From Streptomyces sp. sk2.1 (GTDB lineage Bacteria > Actinomycetota > Actinomycetes > Streptomycetales > Streptomycetaceae), in NCBI RefSeq assembly GCF_008120935.1, contig NZ_RDBO01000055.1:224730-262184 (forward strand): a DNA stretch of 37,455 nt, written 5' to 3'. The notes under the pieces are model-generated. The model was not told where the DNA came from and made no database searches. It worked only from the letters and a program-made list of their open reading frames with translations. Every line of letters starts with the position of its first letter. Position 1 is the stretch's first letter. Shown in pieces: positions 30,562-37,455 of the stretch. The position numbers and the translations under genes are program-made.

Positions 30562-33500
30562 TCAGTTCGTGCCGATCTTCGCGAGCAGATCGACGATGCG
30601 CGACTGGACCTCTTCGCTCGTGGAGCGCTCGGCCAGGAAGAGCACGCTCTCGCCCGAACCGAGCTTCGGCAGGTCCGCCCCGGACATGTCGGCGGAGGTG
30701 TAGACGACCAGCGGGGTGCGGTTCAACTGGCCGTTGGCGCGCAGCCAGTCGATGATGCCGGCCCGGCGGCGGCGCACCTGCATCAGGTCCATCACCACCA
30801 GGTTGGGCCGCATCCGGCCGGCGAGCGACGCCGCCTCGCTGTCGGTGGCGGCCCGCGCCACCTGCATGCCGCGCCGCTCCAGCGCCTCCGTCAGCGCCTC
30901 CGCGATCTCCTCGTGCTCCTCGATCAGCAGCACCCGCGACGGGTGCTGCTCGCTGTCGCGCGGGGCGAGCGCCTTGAGGAGCACGGCGGGGTCGGCACCG
31001 TACGCGGCCTCCCGCGACGCCTGCCCCAGACCGGCCGTCACCAGCACCGGGACCTCGGCCGCCACCGCCGCCTGGCGCAGCGACTGGAGGGCCTTGCGGG
31101 TGATGGGACCGGTGAGCGGGTCGACGAAGAGCGCGGCGGGGAACGCCGCGATCTGGGCGTCGACCTCCTCGCGGGAGTGCACGATCACCGGCCGGTAGCC
31201 GCGGTCGCTCAGTGCCTGCTGGGTGGAGACGTCGGGCGCGGGCCACACGAGCAGCCGGCGCGGGTTGTCCAGCGGCTCCGGGGGCAGCTCGTCGTCGACC
31301 GGCTGCGGGGACGGCCGGTTGGCCACCTCGACCGCGCCGCCCGGACCGTCCAGTGGCTCCGGCCCCTCGGCGCCCTCGTCGGGCGCGCCTATGGCGAACG
31401 AGCGCCCTTCGGCCTCCGGCGCGGGCAGCCGCTGCCCCGGCACCTGGCCGTGCGGACCGTCCGGCGCTCCGGCGGCCGACGACGGCACGACCGGCGACGG
31501 CTGGGCCGACGGGGACGGGGACGCGGCCTGCTCGTCCTCCGGCGGGGCGGCGAGCTTGCGGCGCCGCCCGGCACCGCCGAGCGTCTGGTTCTGCTGGTGC
31601 GCGATGTGCTGGGCGAACGGCACGCCCTGCCCGAGCGTCCGCACGCTGAACGCGCGCCCCTGCGTCGAGTCGGACGAGCCGCCGGGCATCGGGGCCTCCG
31701 CGGGCAGCGGCTGCCTGCGCGCGTCCTGCACGGGCGTCGCACCCCGCGCGGGGCCCTCCGCACCGTCCGCGGGAGCGGGGACGGCCGCGGTGCCGGTGGT
31801 GTGCGTGGTGTGCCCGGGGGCGTCGGCCGCGGCGTCCTCGGCGGGGCCGCCGGGGACCTCGGACCGCTCGCCGGGCGCGACCGGCACGGCCGGTCCCTGG
31901 CCCGAGGAGTCGTCCTCGCCCCAGCCACCGGGCCCCTGGGGCCCCTGCTGTGCGTCCTGCTGCCCGTCCTGCCCCGGCTGTTCGGGCTGCTGGGGGGCTT
32001 CGGGACGACGGGCCCGGCGCCGACCGGTCGGCATGGGGTGCGGGTGGGGCGGGGTGTGGTCCTCGCCCGGTGCGAGGGTCACGGCGTCATGGCGTCCGGG
32101 CAGCGAGGCGTCCGGATCGGCAGCCTCGGACGGGGACCGGTCGGCCTCCGCGGGCGGGAGCGCGAACGCCGTACGGGCCCCCGAGGGCCCGTCCTGGGCG
32201 GACCGCTCCTGGGTGGCGGCCAGCGCCCGCCGGGCCCTGCGCCCGGTCGGCTGCTGGGGCGCCTGCGCACCCGGCACCGGGGCCGGAGCCGGGGTAGCGG
32301 CGTCCGGGGAGACGGGGGCCGGAGCCGTGTCCGCGCCCGGGGCCTGCGCCGGTACGGGGGCGGCGGCGGGCAGGGCCGGCCGGTTCCCCGCGCCGTGCCG
32401 CGCCCGGTGACTGCCCGTCGGCACCGGAGTCTGCTCCCCGGCCGGAACGCCCTGCGGCGGCACGGTCCGGCCGAGCTGCGGACGGTCGCCGTCCCGCGCG
32501 CCGGTGTCCGCCGTCACCGCGGCCGGGGCCGCGGGCAGCGCCAGCGCCTGTCCCGGGCCCTGCGGATCGCCGGGCTGTCCGGCACCGGGCTCCCGCCCCT
32601 GTTCGGGCGACTGGAGCAGCTGGGCGGGAAGCGGGATCCGGGCATCGCTCTCGGCCGGGCTGGGCCGTCCCCGCCTGCGCCCCGACCCCTGGGTCCGCTG
32701 GGCCGCGGCAAGCTCCTGCGGGTCGTAGGCGTTGCCGCCCTGCGAGTCGTCCGCCCCGGGCCCGCGACGGGCCCGGCGCCGCCCGGTCGGCTCGGCCGCG
32801 GCCGTGTCGCCGCCCTGACCGGAACCGCCCACCGGGCTCTCCAGGAACGCGTCCGTCGACGCCCGGCGCGCCCGCCGCCGGCCACCGCCGGTCTGCTGCT
32901 CCGCGCCCTCCGGGCTCCCGTCGCCGGACGGCGCACCGGGCTGCGGCCCGGCTTCCGCCTCCGGCCCGGGTGCGGGCGGCACCACCGTGCCCGAGCCCGC
33001 GCCCAACGGCAGCTCCAGCACGTACGCGCTGCCGCTCGTCCCGGGGACCTCGTGGGTCTGGAGCACGCCGCCGTGCGCCCGCACGATCCCGCGCACGATC
33101 GGCTCGTGCACCGGGTCTCCCCCGGCGAACGGGCCGCGCACCTCGATCCGTACGACCTCGCCGCGCTGCGCCGCCGCCACGACGATCGTCGAGTCGACGT
33201 AGCCGCCGCCCGGCACCACGCGGGCCTTGCCGGTCGAGTCGACCCCGGCGACGTCCGCGACCAGGTGGGCGAGCGCGGTCACCAGCCGGGCCGCGTCCAC
33301 CTCGGCCTCGATCGGCGGCGCGTGCACCGCGAACTGGGCGCGCCCGGGACCGATCAGCTCGACGGACGCGTCGATGCCCGCCGTCACGACCGAGTCGAGC
33401 AGCACGTTCGACTTGACCAGCTTCTCGGCACCGGCGTCCAGGCGCTGGTAGCCGAGCACGTTGTCGACGAGCGTGGTCATCCGGGCGTAGCCCGCCGCCA

Positions 33501-34620
33501 GGTGGTGCAGGATCTGGTTGGCCTCGGGCCACAGCTGGCCGGCCGGGTCGGCGGCGAGCGTGGCGAGTTCGCCGCGCAGCTCCTCCAGCGGGCCGCGCAG
33601 CGACTCGCCGAGCACGGCGGTGAGCTGGGTGTGCCGGGCGGTCAGCGCCTCCAGCTGCTCGGTCCGGGCCTCCAGCTCGGCCGCGTACCGCTCGGAGCGG
33701 TCGGCCAGTTCGGTGCTGTGCCGTTCGTCGAGCGCGGCGACCTCGGCGGTGTGGTTCCCGGTCAGCTCGGCGACCTCGGTCCGGTGCCGCTCGGTGAGTT
33801 CCTCGTACGGCCTGCGGTCGGTGAACGTCATGACGGCGCCGACCAGCTGGTCCCCGTCGCGGACCGGCGCGGTGGTCAGGTCGACCGGCACCCGGGCCCC
33901 GCTCTTGGACCACAGGACCTGCCCGCGCACCCGGTGCTTGCGCCCGGACCTGAGGGTGTCGGCCAGCGGCGACTCCTCGTACGGGAACGCCTCGCCCTCC
34001 GCCCGCGAGTGCAGGATCAGCGGGTGCAGCTCCTGGCCGCCCAGGTCGCTGGCGCGGTAACCGAGTATCTGCGCGGCGGCGGGGTTGACCAGGACGACCC
34101 GGCCGTCCGTGTCCGTGCCGACGACGCCCTCGGCCGCGGCGCGCAGGATCATCTCGGTCTGCCGCTGCGAACGGGCCAGCTCCGCCTCGGTGTCGACGGT
34201 GCCCGACAGGTCCCGCACGACGAGCATCAGCAGCTCGTCGCCCGAGTAGCCGCCGCCGTACCCGTTCTGGAAGTCGTTGTACGCGGCCTGCCCGTCCTCC
34301 AGACCGGCGCTGGTGACCTCGACGGGGTACTCGGTCCCGTCGGTCCGGCGCGCGGTCATCCGGGTCGGCTTCGTACGACCGCGTTCGTCGGCCGTCTCGG
34401 GCAGGCGCATCGAACCCGGGATCAGCTTGGAGTCGAACTCCGGCAGCAGGTCGAGGAGCCCGCGCCCGACGAGCGCGGTGCCCGGCGTCTCGAACATTTC
34501 GAGCGCGATGGTGTTGGCGTTGACGACGGTGCCGTTGCAGTTGACGAGCAGCAGCCCGTCGGGAAGGGCATCGAGTATGGCTGCGAGGCGAGCAGTGCCT
34601 CGGGACGGCCTGCTGCTCAC
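30562..34620 (-). CDS. Large PAS/kinase-like/receiver-like protein with degenerate catalytic motifs
   Basis: The 1352-residue cytoplasmic protein has two PAS domains (about 10-135, 150-270), a coiled coil with recurring ERH-TELA units (275-335), a HisKA/HATPase-like part (335-540), a 570-residue disordered Pro/Ala/Gln/Gly linker, and two receiver-like domains (1120-1220, 1228-1352). The phospho-acceptor His position reads GESLRGPL, so His is Glu339. The ATPase N-box lacks its Asn. The last receiver has MDLM (Asp1278), but the usual Lys is not evident. It is probably a signalling scaffold. The linker repeats a GRRRARR-type motif. GTG start with GGGAGGAAG about 10 bases before. Confidence 0.82.
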   Translation of the reverse strand: MSSRPSRGTARLAAILDALPDGLLLVNCNGTVVNANTIALEMFETPGTALVGRGLLDLLPEFDSKLIPGSMRLPETADERGRTKPTRMTARRTDGTEYPVEVTSAGLEDGQAAYNDFQNGYGGGYSGDELLMLVVRDLSGTVDTEAELARSQRQTEMILRAAAEGVVGTDTDGRVVLVNPAAAQILGYRASDLGGQELHPLILHSRAEGEAFPYEESPLADTLRSGRKHRVRGQVLWSKSGARVPVDLTTAPVRDGDQLVGAVMTFTDRRPYEELTERHRTEVAELTGNHTAEVAALDERHSTELADRSERYAAELEARTEQLEALTARHTQLTAVLGESLRGPLEELRGELATLAADPAGQLWPEANQILHHLAAGYARMTTLVDNVLGYQRLDAGAEKLVKSNVLLDSVVTAGIDASVELIGPGRAQFAVHAPPIEAEVDAARLVTALAHLVADVAGVDSTGKARVVPGGGYVDSTIVVAAAQRGEVVRIEVRGPFAGGDPVHEPIVRGIVRAHGGVLQTHEVPGTSGSAYVLELPLGAGSGTVVPPAPGPEAEAGPQPGAPSGDGSPEGAEQQTGGGRRRARRASTDAFLESPVGGSGQGGDTAAAEPTGRRRARRGPGADDSQGGNAYDPQELAAAQRTQGSGRRRGRPSPAESDARIPLPAQLLQSPEQGREPGAGQPGDPQGPGQALALPAAPAAVTADTGARDGDRPQLGRTVPPQGVPAGEQTPVPTGSHRARHGAGNRPALPAAAPVPAQAPGADTAPAPVSPDAATPAPAPVPGAQAPQQPTGRRARRALAATQERSAQDGPSGARTAFALPPAEADRSPSEAADPDASLPGRHDAVTLAPGEDHTPPHPHPMPTGRRRARRPEAPQQPEQPGQDGQQDAQQGPQGPGGWGEDDSSGQGPAVPVAPGERSEVPGGPAEDAAADAPGHTTHTTGTAAVPAPADGAEGPARGATPVQDARRQPLPAEAPMPGGSSDSTQGRAFSVRTLGQGVPFAQHIAHQQNQTLGGAGRRRKLAAPPEDEQAASPSPSAQPSPVVPSSAAGAPDGPHGQVPGQRLPAPEAEGRSFAIGAPDEGAEGPEPLDGPGGAVEVANRPSPQPVDDELPPEPLDNPRRLLVWPAPDVSTQQALSDRGYRPVIVHSREEVDAQIAAFPAALFVDPLTGPITRKALQSLRQAAVAAEVPVLVTAGLGQASREAAYGADPAVLLKALAPRDSEQHPSRVLLIEEHEEIAEALTEALERRGMQVARAATDSEAASLAGRMRPNLVVMDLMQVRRRRAGIIDWLRANGQLNRTPLVVYTSADMSGADLPKLGSGESVLFLAERSTSEEVQSRIVDLLAKIGTN

Positions 34621-34986
34621 GACGACGCTTCCTCCCTGATTACCGCACCTTGCCGACAGCGGGCCCCATCTTGCCCCTCGGGCCGCGGGCTGTCACTGGA
34701 CGAGTCTAAAGGCAGCCGGGGGTCGGGGGGCGGCGGATGAGGGGGAGCTCTCACCAAGGACCTGTGCATGTGGTGTACGACTCCCGCCCGTCGTGTGCTG
34801 TCCGATGGCCCCCGGCACGGCGCGCGCCGTGCCCGTCCGGGGCGACGAACCCCTGGTCACCGGGGTCGTCCCCCGACCCGTACCCGGAACGGGCCCGTCC
34901 ACTCGCCCGCCCCGCCGCCCCCTCGAATCCGTTCGGACGGATCCGGATCCATCGGATCGTTTCGTCGAACGGATTCGACGGCCGCC
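34621..34986. other. Intergenic region, 366 bp
   Basis: It contains the ribosome-binding site and promoter region of the large sensor-like gene at its left end and the inverted repeat 34923-34978 at its right. No gene-like frame. Confidence 0.6.
34923..34978 (-). terminator. Inverted repeat after the subtilisin-inhibitor gene
   Basis: TCGAATCCGTTCG (34923-34935) pairs with 34966-34978 over a 30-base spacer that itself contains GATCCGGATC. It begins 9 bases after the stop codon. Lower GC than usual, so terminator function is probable but not certain. Confidence 0.55.
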
Positions 34987-35451
34987 TCACCGGACGTTGG
35001 GGAGCACCGGCCGCAGATCGTTCCAGCGGGAGATCTCGCATCCGTCGGTCCGGGTGAAGACCGTGTCGATGGTCCGCCCGTCCCAGGTGCCGGTGACGCG
35101 GGCGGTGGCGGGTCCCCCGTACTGCATGGTGCACGGCGCGTCCGCGGGCACCGGGGCGAACGGGTTCTCCCCCTCGTCCGCCAGCTCCTCCAGCCGCCCG
35201 CAGGCCCGCGCCGCCACCGGGTGGGTCCCGCCCGCCGGGTCGCACCGCAGCTCGAAGGTGCCCTCGGCCGCGGGGTCCCCCGAGTCCGAGACCGTGATCG
35301 TCAGCCGGGTGGGGCCGCCGTCCTCCTCCGGTCCGGGCAGGGGCAGCGGAATCGGCAGCGGGAGCGGACCGCTGTCCGCGGTCGCGGCCGGTGCCGCCGC
35401 GGACAGCACGGCGAGGGACACGACGGCGGTGAGGGCGAGACGACGCAGCAT
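34987..35451 (-). CDS. Streptomyces subtilisin inhibitor (SSI)-type secreted protease inhibitor
   Basis: The 154-residue precursor has a signal peptide ending near ATA-D (about 26), a short Pro/Leu-rich linker (GPLPLPIPLPLPG), and the SSI fold. The four Cys match the two SSI disulfides (C70-C84 and C107-C138). The reactive-site loop CTMQYGGP aligns with CPMVYDPV of SSI, giving Met109 as the P1 residue, so subtilisin-like proteases are expected targets. Start: ATG at 35451, with GGAG 5 bases upstream. The upstream frame has no signal sequence. Confidence 0.93.
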   Translation of the reverse strand: MLRRLALTAVVSLAVLSAAAPAATADSGPLPLPIPLPLPGPEEDGGPTRLTITVSDSGDPAAEGTFELRCDPAGGTHPVAARACGRLEELADEGENPFAPVPADAPCTMQYGGPATARVTGTWDGRTIDTVFTRTDGCEISRWNDLRPVLPNVR

Positions 35452-35680
35452 GCGGGCTCCTGTGCTCGTGCACTTCGAAGGGAGTGCCGGTGGAACGACG
35501 TGAACGACCGGAGGACGACGCCTCCGCACTCACTAACGCTCCGCACGCCGCGGCGTTGCGCAACCGCAGGCACTTTGCCCTCGCGCCCGAATCCCTAGTA
35601 CCGTAGGCGGCGATTGGTGACACGGCGCTCAGCTGTGTCATCATCTGCACACACCGCTCGCGCTCGCGCGGGAAGTGTAT

Positions 35681-35771
35681 GGAGGCGTCGCCTAGTCCGG
35701 TCTATGGCGCCGCACTGCTAATGCGGTTTGGGTCTTAAAGCCCATCGAGGGTTCAAATCCCTCCGCCTCCG
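35681..35771 (+). tRNA. tRNA-Ser (anticodon GCT)
   Basis: The 91-base gene has a GGAGGCG/CGCCTCC acceptor stem, a CCGCA-CTGCTAA-TGCGG anticodon arm (GCT), a long variable arm (TTGGGTCTTAAAGCCCA) and a GAGGGTTCAAATCCCTC T-arm. No encoded CCA. No integrase or attachment-site copy is visible nearby. Confidence 0.97.
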
Positions 35772-35778
35772 CTCTCTG

Positions 35779-35816
35779 CTCGGGGAGTTCGGCCCACTTC
35801 GGCCGGACTCCCCGAG
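35779..35816. terminator. Terminator after tRNA-Ser(GCT)
   Basis: CTCGGGGAGT (35779-35788) pairs with ACTCCCCGAG (35807-35816), with an inner GGCC/GGCC pairing. It can serve the tRNA and the converging DUF11 gene. Confidence 0.8.
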
Positions 35817-35880
35817 TCGTTTCCGAAACTTTTCCGAAGCCGGTCCACCGCCCTTGCGCCGACCGGTGGCTGCTTCCGGG

Positions 35881-37278
35881 TTACTTCCGGTCGGCGCAGG
35901 GGTCGCAGCAGCTCGGGGCCGGCTCGACGCAGATGACGACCGTGTCGGTGTTGTTGCCGGGGGCGGGGTCCTTCTCGTCGGCGGTGGCGGTGGCGGAGTT
36001 GTCGACCGGACCGGGCCGGGTGGCCTTGGCGCGCAGTACGAGGGTGGCCCCGGCGCCGACGTCCAGGGCGCCCACGGCCCACCGGCCGGTGTCCGGGTCG
36101 TAGCTTCCGGGCCCGTCGGCGGACAGGAGGGCGAGGCCGTCCGGGAGCCGGTCGGTGACGGTGACCCCGGTGGCCCGGTTCGGTCCGGTGTTGCGCACGG
36201 TGACGCGGTAGGTCACCGTCTGGCCGACGGTGACGGTGGTCGCGTCGGCCGCCTTGACCACGGCCAGGTCCGCGGCCGGATTGACCTGTGTGACCTGTTC
36301 GTCGGAGGCGGACGTCAGCGACTCCGGGGTGTCGCCGAGCCGGTTCTCGTAGGTGGCGGTGGCGGTGTTCCTGATCTGCCGGCCGCCGGAGGCGCGGTCG
36401 ATGGTGACCCGGTACTCGGCGGTGGTTCCCCCGGGCAGGGTCTCGGTGTTGGGCAGGCTGCCGCCCTCCCCGGCGGTGGCGGTGGCGCCGAGTCCGAAGA
36501 CGACCCTGTCGGCCGAGGCGTCGTAGTGCGCCTGGTCGCCGTCCCGGGCGTCGGTCTTCACCCCGGCGTTCGGGCCGTCGACGATGCGCAGGGAACCGGG
36601 CAGATACGTCGTGCCCGGCGGGATGGCGTCGGTCAGGACGAGGTCCTCGGCCGCGCCGCCGCCCTCGTTCCTGGCGTTGACGCGGTAGGTGATGACGTCG
36701 CCCACCTCCAGCGGCCCCGTGGGCGCGGCGGTCTTGGTGAGCACCACGTGGGGGGCGGCGCCGAAGAAGATCCCGTCCAGGAAGTTGCCGATGCCCTGGT
36801 TGCCGCCGGCGGCGGAGACGGAGCGGAAGGCGAAGCGCGTCACCGTCTGACCGGCCGGGACGGTGTAGGTGCCGGTGTAGTGGCCCCAGGAGGTGTTGCC
36901 GTCGGTGAAGCGCCGCTGCTGCACCGCGGCGCCCGGCGCGCCGATGTCCAGCGCCATGGTGTCCTCCCCCTGGCGGCCGCGGTGGTACAGCCGCCAGTAC
37001 AGCTTCGTCCCGGGGGTGGTGGGCAGGTCCTGGTAGAGCGTGGAGACCTGATTGGCGTTGAGCTCGGCGAACTGCGCGCCGTCGGCCGACGGCACCCCGT
37101 TGAAGCCCGAGTGCCACAGCTCGATCAGGTGGTCGGAGGCGGTGGTGCGCCAGCCCGGAACGTGCTTGGGCGCCTGCGGCTGCGAGGCGTCCGGCAGGAA
37201 TTCCATACTGGCGACGGCGGGCTGTTCGAAGCTGCCGTTGGCCAGGCTGACCCGGAGCGGGGCAGGAGGTGTGGACAT
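35881..37278 (-). CDS. DUF11-repeat protein with carbohydrate-binding-like N-domain, no signal peptide
   Basis: The 465-residue protein begins with a DUF642/CBM-like beta-sandwich (NGSFEQP..., about 8-165), then two DUF11 repeats (about 168-300 with TKTAAPTGPLEVGDVITYRV, and 315-450 with VKAADATTVTVGQTVTYRV). It ends in a Cys-rich tail, CVEPAPSCCDPCADRK. DUF11 proteins are normally secreted or wall-bound, yet no signal peptide, lipobox or sorting motif is present, and upstream codons do not supply one. The ATG has GGGGAAG 6 bases upstream. It may be exported by another route or belong to a phage-tail-like or contractile apparatus; both are speculative. Confidence 0.85.
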   Translation of the reverse strand: MSTPPAPLRVSLANGSFEQPAVASMEFLPDASQPQAPKHVPGWRTTASDHLIELWHSGFNGVPSADGAQFAELNANQVSTLYQDLPTTPGTKLYWRLYHRGRQGEDTMALDIGAPGAAVQQRRFTDGNTSWGHYTGTYTVPAGQTVTRFAFRSVSAAGGNQGIGNFLDGIFFGAAPHVVLTKTAAPTGPLEVGDVITYRVNARNEGGGAAEDLVLTDAIPPGTTYLPGSLRIVDGPNAGVKTDARDGDQAHYDASADRVVFGLGATATAGEGGSLPNTETLPGGTTAEYRVTIDRASGGRQIRNTATATYENRLGDTPESLTSASDEQVTQVNPAADLAVVKAADATTVTVGQTVTYRVTVRNTGPNRATGVTVTDRLPDGLALLSADGPGSYDPDTGRWAVGALDVGAGATLVLRAKATRPGPVDNSATATADEKDPAPGNNTDTVVICVEPAPSCCDPCADRK

Positions 37279-37377
37279 GGTTCTTCCCCTCAAGTCGACG
37301 CTGCTGGAATGCACCGCCGTCCGGCCGCACGTCCGTGCGCCGGGGCGGAGCCGACACACCTGGTAGCGCAATGCATT

Positions 37378-37389
37378 CGGAACGTTCCG
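37378..37389. promoter_or_regulatory. Palindrome upstream of the DUF11 gene
   Basis: CGGAACGTTCCG is a perfect 12-bp palindrome about 100 bp upstream of the start codon in the probable promoter region. It also contains GGAAC, the -35 core of many ECF sigma promoters. Confidence 0.4.
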
Positions 37390-37455
37390 TAAAGTGACGG
37401 CCGGAGTGGTCAGGCCAATCCCGTGCGACGGGTTTGCGCCCCCGCTCCCGTCCCC

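Noticed and set aside
30913..34740. 1275-codon plus-strand open frame opposite the large sensor gene
   Set aside because: It is the antisense shadow of a long GC-rich gene. It has no domain and is Arg/Gly/Val-biased, and the minus strand encodes clear PAS and receiver-like domains.
35681..35771. tRNA-Ser(GCT) as an integration site of a mobile element
   Set aside because: No integrase, excisionase or duplicated 3' tRNA end is visible in the following 1.7 kb.

Overview
The window is very GC-rich actinobacterial DNA. GC-rich third codon positions, frequent GTG starts, many genes ending in four-base GTGA/ATGA overlaps, SpoIIE/anti-sigma style regulators, a subtilisin-inhibitor gene and a SigE-family sigma factor all point to a Streptomyces chromosome. 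The segment looks like core-to-intermediate chromosome. I see no insertion sequence, prophage, CRISPR array or rRNA operon.

Layout. (1) 1-8000: minus-strand pheA and a copper-handling locus in the order membrane protein, YcnI, then Sco, PCu(A)C chaperone, CopC-CopD and the Tat-exported DyP peroxidase DtpA. In S. lividans the Sco/ECuC/DtpA set supplies extracytoplasmic copper and peroxidase function for morphogenesis. (2) 8000-17200: an ATPase-fold regulator, aminopeptidase P, a PP2C-like protein that has lost a key metal ligand, a degenerate primase-polymerase-like protein, a SEC-C protein, a second ATPase-fold regulator with a collagen-like tail, and a glycerophosphodiesterase. Between aminopeptidase P and the PP2C gene lies a 275 bp patchwork of inverted and direct copies of pieces of neighbouring genes. 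(3) 17200-22500: an HtrA/DegP-like membrane protease, two small secreted proteins, a YjdF membrane protein, tRNA-Ser(TGA), and a catalytically intact primase-polymerase preceded by a near-consensus LexA (SOS) box. (4) 22700-27700: five tightly coupled plus-strand genes matching in type and length the mycobacterial igr operon (ChsE2, ChsH2, ChsE1, ChsH1, Ltp2). That operon removes the last propionyl unit of a steroid side chain. A TetR-type operator sits at its promoter. (5) 27900-30550: a SigE-family sigma factor with a His-rich N-terminus and an acyl-CoA ligase with its own palindromic operator. (6) 30562-37455: a 1352-residue PAS/kinase-like/receiver-like protein with degenerate catalytic motifs, a subtilisin inhibitor, tRNA-Ser(GCT), and a DUF11 repeat protein without a signal peptide.

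The points most worth a second look are the inverted mosaic (natural template switching or assembly chimera), the LexA-like boxes near the primase-polymerase family genes, the steroid-type operon, and the repeated basic motif in the large pseudo-kinase. All functional statements come from reading motifs. No database search was run.
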